From assembly GCF_040892615.1 (NCBI RefSeq), contig NZ_JBFRYC010000012.1, positions 40,931-104,930 on the forward strand: 64,000 bases of DNA, given 5' to 3'. Position numbers and translations under genes: made by a program. Source of the stretch: Thioclava arctica. Lineage in GTDB: Bacteria; Pseudomonadota; Alphaproteobacteria; Rhodobacterales; Rhodobacteraceae. Shown in pieces: positions 52,758-60,726 of this stretch (the first letter of the stretch is position 1; each line of letters starts with the position of its first letter). The notes under the pieces are model-generated. The model was not told the origin of the DNA. It saw only the letters and a program-made list of their open reading frames with translations, and did not search any database.

Positions 52758-53516
52758 TTAAAAAGCGCCGCGCAACGCGCGCAGTCCAGCGCCGAGCGTG
52801 CCGACATCCGAACCAACGGCCAGAAATTCGACGCCCATGTCGCGATAGCTTTGTGCCAGCGCGTGATCCGAGGTCAGGATGCCCGCCGCTTTGCCGCCCG
52901 CGCGAATCCGGCTCAGCGCATCGCGCACAGCCGCTTGCACCTCAGGCGCGCCGGGATTGCCAAGGAACCCCATATCGGCGGCCAGATCGGCCGGACCGAT
53001 AAACACGCCATCTACACCCTCGAGCGATGCAATCTCGTCAAGCGCACCCAGCCCTGCGCGGCTTTCGACCTGCAAGAGCAAACAGGTTTCGTCATTCGCC
53101 CGCGCAAGGTAATCGGGGATCGCATTATAAGCCGAGGCGCGCGCCAGCCCTGCCCCCACGCCGCGCACGCCCAGGGGGGGATATTTCATCGAGCGCACAG
53201 CCTCGCGCGCCTGCTGCGCGGTTTCCACCATCGGCACCAGAATGGTCTGCGCCCCGATATCCAGCATCTGCTTGATCCCCGCGCGGTTGTCATCGCGCAC
53301 CCGCACGACCGGATGACTCGCACTGCCGATTGCGCGCAGTTGCGCCAGCACATCGCGCAGCCCGTTCGGCCCATGCTCGCCATCCACCACCAACCAGTCA
53401 AAACCGCAATGCGCGGCAAGCTCGGCGGCAGAAGGATCGCCCAAGCTTAGCCAAAGCCCGATCTGGGTCTCACCTGTTTTCAGTCGGGCCTTGAATTGGT
53501 TTGTCAGCTTGGGCAT
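52758..53516 (-). CDS. hpaI: 4-hydroxy-2-oxoheptane-1,7-dioate aldolase
   Basis: Class II HpcH/HpaI aldolase, last step of homoprotocatechuate meta-cleavage, giving pyruvate and succinate semialdehyde. 252 residues. Family motifs: GLWLSLGDPSAAELAAHCGF, DWLVVDGEHGPNGL with metal/base residues, LLQVESRAGLGALDEIASL with the metal-binding Glu, and GVDGVFIGPADLAADMG. It is the last gene of the hpa operon, 9 bp after hpaH. Confidence 0.92.
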   Translation of the reverse strand: MPKLTNQFKARLKTGETQIGLWLSLGDPSAAELAAHCGFDWLVVDGEHGPNGLRDVLAQLRAIGSASHPVVRVRDDNRAGIKQMLDIGAQTILVPMVETAQQAREAVRSMKYPPLGVRGVGAGLARASAYNAIPDYLARANDETCLLLQVESRAGLGALDEIASLEGVDGVFIGPADLAADMGFLGNPGAPEVQAAVRDALSRIRAGGKAAGILTSDHALAQSYRDMGVEFLAVGSDVGTLGAGLRALRGAF

Positions 53517-53525
53517 GGGGTGTCC

Positions 53526-54326
53526 TCATTCAAAATCTATACAAACATGGCCGAAGGGGCCGAAATCTGCCGCAATAGCGGTGTGCGCGGGGCATTCTAT
53601 CGGCGCGATGAACGAGCCGGACAAGATCACCTGCCCCGCCTCGATCCGCTGGCCGTATTGGCCCATCCGGCGCGCCAGCCAGACGATTCCCGTCACCGGA
53701 TCATTCAGAACCGCCGCGCCCAAGCCCGTCGCCTCGACCGCGCCATTCCTAGTCACAATCGCGCCGGTCCAGCGCAAATCCACGTCCTGCGGATCATGGC
53801 GCGCAGCCCCCAGAACGATTCCGGCATTGGCGGCATTATCCGATACCGTGTCACAAATCTTGCGCGCAACACCCGTTGCGGGATCGCAGCGCAAGATCCG
53901 CGTATCCAGAATTTCCAGCGCGGGGGTGACGTAATCCGTCGCCGCCAGCACCACCTCGCGAGTGACCTCGCCTTCCAGAGGGGCTTTCATCACAAAGGCA
54001 ATCTCGGCCTCGATCCTAGGTTGAATGAACCGGCCTGCGGGCACGATGCCCCCGCTATCAAACGCCATGTCATCATACAGCACACCGGAATCCGGCGTCT
54101 CGATCCCCAATGCGGCCTGCATGACCTTTGACGTCAGCCCGATTTTCCACCCGAGAATGCGCCGCCCCTGCGCCCGTTTCTGCACCGTCTGCGCGGCTTG
54201 AATCGCATAGGCATCATCGAGCGTCATGTCGGGGTGACGCAAACTCAGCAGGCCGATTTGCGTGCGCTCGGCCTCGGCGCGCAGCAGGTCGGCAGCAGCC
54301 GTGTCGATCTGGCTCTGGCTTAGCAT
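53526..54326 (-). CDS. hpaH: 2-oxo-hept-4-ene-1,7-dioate hydratase
   Basis: 266 residues, family of 2-oxopent-4-enoate hydratase MhpD/HpaH. Typical stretches are DDAYAIQAAQTVQKRAQGRR, ILGWKIGLTSKVMQAALGI, RFIQPRIEAEIAFVMKAPLE with metal-binding glutamates, and VAADFGPFGH near the end. It adds water to the oxo-hepta-4-ene-dioate before aldol cleavage. Its start overlaps the end of hpaG by 7 bp, and hpaI follows at once. Confidence 0.9.
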   Translation of the reverse strand: MLSQSQIDTAAADLLRAEAERTQIGLLSLRHPDMTLDDAYAIQAAQTVQKRAQGRRILGWKIGLTSKVMQAALGIETPDSGVLYDDMAFDSGGIVPAGRFIQPRIEAEIAFVMKAPLEGEVTREVVLAATDYVTPALEILDTRILRCDPATGVARKICDTVSDNAANAGIVLGAARHDPQDVDLRWTGAIVTRNGAVEATGLGAAVLNDPVTGIVWLARRMGQYGQRIEAGQVILSGSFIAPIECPAHTAIAADFGPFGHVCIDFE

Positions 54327-55204
54327 CGCTCGTCCTCAACGGTGTTGCGCAGACAGCCGATACCCTCGGCCTCGACCTCGATCACATCGCCCGGTTTCAG
54401 CCAGACCGGCGGATCAAACCGCGCCCCGGCCCCGGTCGGCGTGCCGCACACGATCACATCGCCGGGCACCAGCGTGGTAAAGGTCGAGACGTAATTCACG
54501 ATATAGCGAAAATCGAAAATCATCCGGCCCGTGCGATCCTGTTGGCGGATCTCGCCATTGACGCGAGTCTCTAGCGCAATGTCATCAAGCTGCGCGGCAT
54601 CGCGAAACGGCACGAGCCACGGCCCGATGGCACCCGAGCGATCCCAGTTCTTGCCTTGCGTCACGTTGAACTTCGCGTGACGCACCCAATCGCGGATCGT
54701 GCCCTCGTTGCACAGGGTCAGCGCGGCAATGTGGTCATAGGCGTCTTCGCGCGTAATCCGGCGCCCGCCCTTGCCGATCACGATCACCACCTCGCCCTCG
54801 TAATCAAGCTGCGGGGATTCCGGCGGGCGGATCAACGGTTGGTTATGGCCGGTAAAACTGCGCGGGAAGCGGATGAACATCGACGGATAGGGCGGTGCCT
54901 CTTGGCCGTCCTTATACTCGGCGTTGCGATCAGGGAAATTCACGCCAATACAAATCAGCTTTTCGGGCGCGGCGATTGGAATGAGAAACGCGACCTCGGC
55001 CTCGTTGAACGTCGGCGCGCGCCCCTCGGCAGCCGCAATGACCTCATCCAGCGCACCAGCCTCGATAACTTGCTGTAGCCCTTTGAAACGCGACCCGAAC
55101 TCTGGTGTGAGATCGACAATGCCCGCATCGCGCATCACCCCGTAGCGGTCAACGCCATCGGCACGAAACGCGACAAGTCTCGGAGGCGTTTTCTGGTCCA
55201 TCAT
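54320..55204 (-). CDS. hpaG: fumarylacetoacetate hydrolase family protein (HpaG-type decarboxylase)
   Basis: 294 residues in one FAA-hydrolase fold: KLICIGVNFPDRNAEYKD, SPQLDYEGEVVIVIGKGGRR with the metal ligands Glu/Glu and a later Asp, and TTLVPGDVIVCGTPTGAGAR. In this operon the probable role is 5-oxopent-3-ene-1,2,5-tricarboxylate decarboxylase/isomerase. The E. coli enzyme is a two-domain protein; here it is single-domain and a separate isomerase (hpaF) is present. Its start overlaps the end of the decarboxylase gene by 4 bp. Confidence 0.82.
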   Translation of the reverse strand: MMDQKTPPRLVAFRADGVDRYGVMRDAGIVDLTPEFGSRFKGLQQVIEAGALDEVIAAAEGRAPTFNEAEVAFLIPIAAPEKLICIGVNFPDRNAEYKDGQEAPPYPSMFIRFPRSFTGHNQPLIRPPESPQLDYEGEVVIVIGKGGRRITREDAYDHIAALTLCNEGTIRDWVRHAKFNVTQGKNWDRSGAIGPWLVPFRDAAQLDDIALETRVNGEIRQQDRTGRMIFDFRYIVNYVSTFTTLVPGDVIVCGTPTGAGARFDPPVWLKPGDVIEVEAEGIGCLRNTVEDERC

Positions 55205-56610
55205 CTTTCCTCGGCTTTCAGGCCCAGACCGTCAAGAATGGCGGCATAGGCAATATCAATATCGGCTTCGCGCATCGCATGAGACCCCGCCTGAAAGCGG
55301 ATCACAAGACGCCCGTCGACACGCGTCTGGGTCAGATAAATCCGCCCGTCGTCATTGATTGCGGTGACATGCGCAATCGTGTCTGCGTCCAGCGCGCCCT
55401 CGCGGCGAAACGAGAACAGCGACAAAACCGGCGCGGTCACAATTTCCACGCCCGGCGTCGCGGCCAGTCGATCATGCAAGTCCCCGGCCCAACGCACATG
55501 ATCGCGGATCATGCTGCGCAGCCCTTCCAGCCCGTGAAAGCGCAGCAGGAACCACAGTTTCAACGCGCGGAACCGGCGGCCAAGTGGCACGGACCATTCA
55601 GAATAATTGATGATCCCGTCTTGACCGTGCGTCTTGAGATATTCGGGCTGGATCGCCAGCGTGCGCACCAGAATTTCGGGATCGCGAATGAAATGCGCCG
55701 AGCAGTCAAAAGACGCGCCAAGCCACTTATGCGGGTTGAACACAACCGAATCCGCGCCCTCGACGCCCGCCCAAAGATCGCGAAACTCGGGGCAGATCAT
55801 CGCTGATCCCGCCCAGGCCGCATCGACATGGATCAGCAGGTCATGGGCATGCGCGACCTCAACCAATTTGGCGATGTCATCGCTCGCCCCGGTGCCCGTT
55901 GCCCCCACGCAGCCGATCACCCCGGCGGGGGTGTGGCCAGCCGCTATATCGGCGCGGATCGCCGCCTCAAGCTGCTCTGGCGGCAGCGTACCGCTCAGCG
56001 GATCTGCGGGAATCTTCACAAGATTATCCTGCCCGATCCCCGCAATCCAGATCGCGCGATCAATCGAGGAATGCACCTGATCGGAGCAATAGATCCGCAG
56101 ACGCGGCATTTGCGACAGCCCCGCGCGGTTGCCCTGCCAGTCCAGCGTGCGCTCGCGCATCATCAGCACCGCCGCCAAGGTCGCTGACGAGGCGCTGTCC
56201 TGAATAACGCCCGAAAAGGTCTCGGGCAGGCCCAGTGCTGCGCCCAGCCATTCCACCATCCGGGTCTCCAGCTCGGTCGCCGCCGGAGAGGTCTGCCACA
56301 GCATACATTGCGCTGCCATCGCGGTGACAAGATATTCCGCCACCACCGAAACGGGCGCCGCGTTGCTGGGAAAATACGCAAAAAAGCGCGGGTGCTGCCA
56401 ATGAGTCATGCCCGGCTCGATCAGCGTTTCGAACTCTTCGAAGATCCGCTCCATCTCTTCGCCGGTTTCAGGCGGTTTGGGCGGGATCGCGCGATAAATC
56501 TCACCCGGGCTGGTGCGCGCACGCACGGGGCGATCCGCCAGCCTGTCGCGATATTGCACGCCCCAAAGCGCAGCGCGGCGCGACCATGTTTCGAAATCCA
56601 ACTTATCCAT
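55201..56610 (-). CDS. pyridoxal-phosphate-dependent aromatic amino acid decarboxylase family protein
   Basis: 469 residues from ATG 56610 (MDKLDFETWSRRAALWGVQY); longer readings enter the neighbouring gap. Group II decarboxylase features: HWQHPRFFAYFPSNAAPVSV, VIQDSASSATLAAVLMMRER, HVDAAWAGSAMICPEFRDLW with the PLP-binding Asp, and VFNPHKWLGASFDC with the Schiff-base Lys at about 295. Likely substrates are L-DOPA, tyrosine or tryptophan. Inside the homoprotocatechuate operon, it suggests entry from aromatic amino acids through an amine such as dopamine; this is inferred. Confidence 0.88.
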   Translation of the reverse strand: MDKLDFETWSRRAALWGVQYRDRLADRPVRARTSPGEIYRAIPPKPPETGEEMERIFEEFETLIEPGMTHWQHPRFFAYFPSNAAPVSVVAEYLVTAMAAQCMLWQTSPAATELETRMVEWLGAALGLPETFSGVIQDSASSATLAAVLMMRERTLDWQGNRAGLSQMPRLRIYCSDQVHSSIDRAIWIAGIGQDNLVKIPADPLSGTLPPEQLEAAIRADIAAGHTPAGVIGCVGATGTGASDDIAKLVEVAHAHDLLIHVDAAWAGSAMICPEFRDLWAGVEGADSVVFNPHKWLGASFDCSAHFIRDPEILVRTLAIQPEYLKTHGQDGIINYSEWSVPLGRRFRALKLWFLLRFHGLEGLRSMIRDHVRWAGDLHDRLAATPGVEIVTAPVLSLFSFRREGALDADTIAHVTAINDDGRIYLTQTRVDGRLVIRFQAGSHAMREADIDIAYAAILDGLGLKAEER

Positions 56611-56656
56611 GTCTTGCCTTTCTCGGATGGCGGCGCAGCTTATGGTTCCCGCACCG

Positions 56657-57637
56657 TTACGGCGCGATGATCGGCGTGGCTTCCATGTCGCTTGCAACCG
56701 GTGTGACATCTTTGAAAACCGACCCGTCTTCGAACCAGCTGCGCGGAGCGGGCGCGCCCCAAAGCGTCTGGCGTTGCGGATCTTTGAGATCCCATTTGAT
56801 CGGTTCAAGATCGGGATCAACCGTCTGGTAATCCGAGCAGTAAATCTCGATCCGGTGGCCATCGGGGTCAAGGATATACAGAAAGAACGCGTTGGAAATC
56901 CCGTGCCGCCCCGGTCCGCGCTCGATATTGGCGACATAGCCGGTGGTGGCCATCAAATCGCACAGGTCGATGATGTTAAGCGGCGTGGGCACCCAGAATG
57001 CGGTGTGATGCAGGCGCGGGCCAAGACCGTTGGTAAAGGCAAGGTCATGCACGCCGCCCTTGCGATGCGTCCAGGCCGCCCAAAGACGCCCGGTTTCCTC
57101 ATCCTCGGTATATTCGGTGACGCGGAACCCGATCTGGTTGTAGAAATCGACCGCCTTGTCCACGTCGCTTGCGAAACAGTTGAAGTGATCAATTCGCAGC
57201 GGTTTGACGCCTTTATACAGCGCGTATTTCTGATGGATCGGAGGCAATCGGTCCATCTTGAAATAGAGCTCGATCGGCATTCCGAAACAATCCTGCGTGC
57301 GCAAGGTGCGCCCCTGATAGGCGCGCTCGACCCATTCCACGGTGTGGCCTTGGGCGGCAAACCAGTCATACGCCCTGTCCAGCTCGCCCTCGTCATAGAC
57401 CTTGAACGCCAAGGAGCGCACATCGCTTTGCTCTGATTTGACCAAGACCATGCAGTGATGGCCTCGCTCTTCCATAGCGCGCAGAAAGATGTGGCTGTCG
57501 TCCTCATCAGTGACTTGCAGACCCAGCGTATCAACGTAAAAGGCGCGGCTGGCGGCCGGATCCTTGACGCCGAACACGACATGGGACAGCCGGATGATAT
57601 TGAAGGGCGGATAGAGGTTCGGGGCTGGAATGGGCAT
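56657..57637 (-). CDS. hpaD: 3,4-dihydroxyphenylacetate 2,3-dioxygenase (extradiol)
   Basis: 326 residues, two vicinal-oxygen-chelate modules. The second, catalytic one carries LRIDHFNCFASDVDKAVDFY (His), GPRLHHTAFWVPTPLNIIDL (His) and GHRIEIYCSDYQTVDPD (Glu plus Tyr), the ligand triad of class I extradiol enzymes. It opens homoprotocatechuate to 5-carboxymethyl-2-hydroxymuconate semialdehyde. GAGAGA precedes the ATG. It lies between hpaE (58 bp) and the decarboxylase (46 bp). Confidence 0.9.
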   Translation of the reverse strand: MPIPAPNLYPPFNIIRLSHVVFGVKDPAASRAFYVDTLGLQVTDEDDSHIFLRAMEERGHHCMVLVKSEQSDVRSLAFKVYDEGELDRAYDWFAAQGHTVEWVERAYQGRTLRTQDCFGMPIELYFKMDRLPPIHQKYALYKGVKPLRIDHFNCFASDVDKAVDFYNQIGFRVTEYTEDEETGRLWAAWTHRKGGVHDLAFTNGLGPRLHHTAFWVPTPLNIIDLCDLMATTGYVANIERGPGRHGISNAFFLYILDPDGHRIEIYCSDYQTVDPDLEPIKWDLKDPQRQTLWGAPAPRSWFEDGSVFKDVTPVASDMEATPIIAP

Positions 57638-57695
57638 ATCTCTCTCCCAGAGTTTGGATCAAATGGGCAGCCCTCCTCGGCCACCCGAAGAAGGT

Positions 57696-59204
57696 TCAAC
57701 CAAGTTTCGGCACTTTGTGAATCTGGCGCGGGAACGAGACGTTGACCGTCTCCATATAGAAATCGAACGACCAGTCGCCGCCGTCGCGCCCGATACCGCT
57801 GGCTTTCACCCCGCCAAACGGTGCAGGCAGATGGCGCACGTTTTCGGAATTCACCCAGATCATGCCCGCGTCTAAATCATCGGTCATCCGCATCGCGCGG
57901 TTCAGATCATTCGTCCAAAGATAGGCGGCAAGACCATATTGCACGTCATTGGCCAGCGCGAGCGCCTCGGCTTCGTCCTTAAAGGAAATCGCCGTCAGCA
58001 CGGGGCCGAAAATCTCCTCTTGCGCAATCGTCATGTCATTGGTCGCGTGGGTGAACAGGGTCGGCGCGACATAGCAGCCTGTCTCGCCCAGCTTTTTACC
58101 CCCGGCAGCGATGGTCGCCCCCTCGGTGCGCGCGGCGTCGAAATAGGACAGCACCTTGGTCTCATGCTCGGGATGGATCAACGGCCCGACCACGGTTTCA
58201 GGGTCAAGCGGATGGCCGACCTTGATATTGGCCGCAACCTTGGCGACGCGGGCGGTGAACTCCTCGTAAATGCTATCCTGCACCAGAAGCCGCGACGAGG
58301 AGGTGCAGCGTTCGCCATTCAGCGAGTAGATCATAAAGGACGCAGCATCTGCGGCGCGCTCCAGATCGGCATCCTCGAACACGATAACGGGGTTCTTCCC
58401 GCCCAGTTCGAAATGCACCCGCTTGAGCGTATCCGCCCCCTGTTTCATGATCATCGACCCGGTGCGGCTTTCGCCGACAAAGGCGATTGCCTTGATATCG
58501 AGATGTTCAGTCAGGCGTTTGCCCGCATCCTCGCCAAAGCCGTTCACAAGGTTCAGCACGCCTTTGGGCAGACCCGCCTCTTCGGCGATCTCGACCAGCA
58601 GCTTGGCCGTCATCGGCGAAAATTCCGCAGGCTTGTGCACCACCGTGCAGCCCGAGGCCAAGGCCGGTGCGATCTTCCAGGTGGAGAGCATAAAGGGCGT
58701 ATTCCACGGCGTAATCACCCCCACCGGCCCGATCGGGCGGCGCGCAGTCACGTTCATCTGGTTGGCATTGCGCAGGCTCAGCCCGTCTTCCGCCATCGGG
58801 GCCTTATCAGCAAAAAACCGGAAATTCGCCGCCCCGCGCAGCGCCGCCTTGGACATGAAGCGCAGCGCCTGCCCGGTATCAAGACATTCCGTAAACGCGA
58901 TGCGCTCGGCATTGGCCTCAATTGCCTCGGCCACTTTGATCAGGATTTTGCGCCGCTCGACGCCGGGCGTTCTGGACCACGTCTTGAACGCCTCTTTCGC
59001 AGCGGCGACGGCGCGGTCGATATCCTCGGCCCCGCCCTTGGCGACCTTGGCAAGCGGTGTCAGATCAACCGGCGAGATCGTGTCAAACGTCGCCCCCGAA
59101 ACCGCAGGCACGCTTTGGCCGGCAATATGGTTTTGCACACCCGTATCGGCGAAATGGGCGATATAGCCCTGCGCCCGCAAAAGATTGTCTGTCAGATCGC
59201 TCAT
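57696..59204 (-). CDS. hpaE: 5-carboxymethyl-2-hydroxymuconate semialdehyde dehydrogenase
   Basis: 502 residues, NAD-dependent aldehyde dehydrogenase. Motifs: PIGPVGVITPWNTPFMLSTW, HKPAEFSPMTAKLLVEIAEE, AFVGESRTGSMIM, the catalytic Glu in VHFELGGKNPVIVFED and catalytic Cys in NGERCTSSSRLLVQ. It converts the ring-cleavage semialdehyde to the dicarboxylate. It follows hpaF by 9 bp. Confidence 0.92.
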   Translation of the reverse strand: MSDLTDNLLRAQGYIAHFADTGVQNHIAGQSVPAVSGATFDTISPVDLTPLAKVAKGGAEDIDRAVAAAKEAFKTWSRTPGVERRKILIKVAEAIEANAERIAFTECLDTGQALRFMSKAALRGAANFRFFADKAPMAEDGLSLRNANQMNVTARRPIGPVGVITPWNTPFMLSTWKIAPALASGCTVVHKPAEFSPMTAKLLVEIAEEAGLPKGVLNLVNGFGEDAGKRLTEHLDIKAIAFVGESRTGSMIMKQGADTLKRVHFELGGKNPVIVFEDADLERAADAASFMIYSLNGERCTSSSRLLVQDSIYEEFTARVAKVAANIKVGHPLDPETVVGPLIHPEHETKVLSYFDAARTEGATIAAGGKKLGETGCYVAPTLFTHATNDMTIAQEEIFGPVLTAISFKDEAEALALANDVQYGLAAYLWTNDLNRAMRMTDDLDAGMIWVNSENVRHLPAPFGGVKASGIGRDGGDWSFDFYMETVNVSFPRQIHKVPKLG

Positions 59205-59213
59205 TTGTGGTCC

Positions 59214-59603
59214 TCAGCTCTTGCCCGACAGGCGGGCATGGATCGGGGTCTGCTTCCAGCTTAGCTCCGGGTCGATCACACGGATTTCCAGCGAAAGCGC
59301 GAAATGGGGGGTGGCAAGGGGAGCTTTGAGTGCTGTTTGCGCCGCCGCGAAAATAAGATCGCCCGCGCTGCGCAGCGCGTCATTGGAGCGCCCCGCCCCA
59401 ACCGACAGCGTCATCGCGGCAAAGTCGTTTTCAGCCAAACCGTCGGCAATGATCGCGTGGTCGGCGCAAAAGGCGCGCACGCGAATTCCCGCAAGCGGAA
59501 AAATTCCGGCGGCGCACATCGCACCATGCACGGCGTGACACAGCGCGGCAATATCGGCGCGCTCGCCAAGGCCGCGCGAATATTCGATCCTCAGATGGGG
59601 CAC
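59214..59603 (-). CDS. hpaF: 5-carboxymethyl-2-hydroxymuconate delta-isomerase
   Basis: 129 residues from a GTG at 59603, eight bases after GGGAGGAG; reading (V)PHLRIEYSRGLGERADIAA places the catalytic proline at position 2 of the tautomerase superfamily. Other family stretches are FPLAGIRVRAFCADHAIIAD and DFAAMTLSVGAGRSNDALRS. Longer upstream readings run into the regulator gene and are wrong. First gene of the hpa operon, divergent from hpaR. Confidence 0.88.
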   Translation of the reverse strand: MPHLRIEYSRGLGERADIAALCHAVHGAMCAAGIFPLAGIRVRAFCADHAIIADGLAENDFAAMTLSVGAGRSNDALRSAGDLIFAAAQTALKAPLATPHFALSLEIRVIDPELSWKQTPIHARLSGKS

Positions 59604-59629
59604 GACTCTCCTCCCGTGATCCCTTTTGT

Positions 59630-59641
59630 TTAACATGTTAA
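59630..59641. promoter_or_regulatory. candidate HpaR operator between hpaF and hpaR
   Basis: TTAACATGTTAA is a perfect 12-base palindrome 27 bases before the hpaF start. A second inverted repeat GTTGCA / TGCAAC with a 10-base gap lies at about 59679-59702, nearer hpaR. Both fit a MarR-type dimer. Confidence 0.6.
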
Positions 59642-59720
59642 GTTTGGCGCGTCTTGTCAAGCGCGCAAAAGAACAAGATGTTGCACGCATTGACCTGCAA
59701 CAACGAAAGAGTGCGAAATC

Positions 59721-60212
59721 ATGGCCGAAAAGGCTCCCCTTCCGGCTGTGCGCGACGGGTTCGAACTGACTGCGGCGCAGCGTTCCTTGCCTATTGCCCT
59801 GCTGCGCGCGCGAGAGATGGTGATGGAGCGCTTTCGTCCGATGCTGAACGCCCATGACGTGAGCGAGCAGCAATGGCGCGTGCTGCGGGTGTTGCGCGAA
59901 AGCGGTGCGATTGATGCGACGAAACTGGCCGAGCGCGCCTGTGTTCTGGCCCCCTCGCTGACCCGAATGCTGCGCAGCCTTGAAGGGCGCGGCCTTATCG
60001 AGACCCGGCGCGACACCGAAGATCGCCGCCGCGCGCGGGTCGCCCTTACTGCGCAAGGCGACGCGTTTTTACGCGCAGCCTCGCCGCAGAGTGCCGCGAT
60101 CTATGCCCAGCTAGAGGCCGAGGTCGGCGCGCAGCGCATTGCCCGCCTGCTGGACGAATTGAACGACTTCATGGCCGCACTGGACCAATCACAAGGCCCG
60201 ACAAAGCGCTGA
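59721..60212 (+). CDS. hpaR: MarR family regulator of homoprotocatechuate degradation
   Basis: 163 residues. The winged HTH is AIDATKLAERACVLAPSLTR followed by MLRSLEGRGLIETRRDTEDR; the N-terminal RSLPIALLRAREMVMERFRP matches the HpaR/HpcR type. HpaR represses the meta-cleavage operon until homoprotocatechuate or 4-hydroxyphenylacetate binds. It is divergent from hpaF across a 117-bp region with two palindromes. Confidence 0.85.
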   Translation: MAEKAPLPAVRDGFELTAAQRSLPIALLRAREMVMERFRPMLNAHDVSEQQWRVLRVLRESGAIDATKLAERACVLAPSLTRMLRSLEGRGLIETRRDTEDRRRARVALTAQGDAFLRAASPQSAAIYAQLEAEVGAQRIARLLDELNDFMAALDQSQGPTKR

Positions 60213-60221
60213 CGTTGATCG

Positions 60222-60238
60222 TTTCATTTCAAATGAAA
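60222..60238. promoter_or_regulatory. candidate operator of the second MarR gene
   Basis: TTTCATTT and AAATGAAA surround a single C, a perfect 8-bp inverted repeat 36 bases before the start at 60274. The form and place suggest autoregulation by the MarR protein. Confidence 0.6.
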
Positions 60239-60273
60239 TCCTTTAAGATAGCTGCGCATAGATCGGATTTCGC

Positions 60274-60726
60274 ATGAAACTAGAAGAGTTCTTCCCCTAT
60301 CGCCTTGCCATCGCGGCCGAGGCCTTCTCGCGCAACCTGCAAGATGTGTATGCGCGCGAATTCGGCCTGTCGCGTGAGGAATGGCGCTTGATGTCCATCC
60401 TTGATGGGGTTGGGCGCATCAGTTCGCTCGACATCGCCCGGCGTACGACGCTTGATAAGGTGCAGGTCAGCCGTGCCGCCGCGCGCCTTGAGGCCAAGGG
60501 CCTAATCGCGCGCCATATTCCCGACAGCGACCGGCGGTTGCGCGAATATGAATGCACCCCAACCGGGCATGACATCTATGTAAAGGCCCGCAGCAAGGTG
60601 AACGCCCGCGCGCAAGCGATGCTGGATGCCATGCCCAGCGCGCAGCGCGAGGCGCTTGAACAGGGCGTCAACGCCCTGATCGAAACGCTCGCGCTGGATA
60701 TCGAGACGCGCAAAGACCCAAGCTAA
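60274..60726 (+). CDS. MarR family transcriptional regulator
   Basis: 150 residues. The winged HTH is ISSLDIARRTTLDKVQVSRA followed by ARLEAKGLIARHIPDSDRRL. N-terminal helices LAIAAEAFSRNLQDVYAREF form the dimer interface. It is convergent with the TRAP permease gene, their ends overlapping by 4 bp. It is only distantly like HpaR and may control the TRAP/hydroxylase operon or another aromatic pathway. Confidence 0.87.
   Translation: MKLEEFFPYRLAIAAEAFSRNLQDVYAREFGLSREEWRLMSILDGVGRISSLDIARRTTLDKVQVSRAAARLEAKGLIARHIPDSDRRLREYECTPTGHDIYVKARSKVNARAQAMLDAMPSAQREALEQGVNALIETLALDIETRKDPS

Noticed and set aside
57939..59264. 441-codon plus-strand frame opposite hpaE
   Set aside because: The minus strand encodes a complete aldehyde dehydrogenase with all catalytic motifs; the plus-strand product resembles nothing.
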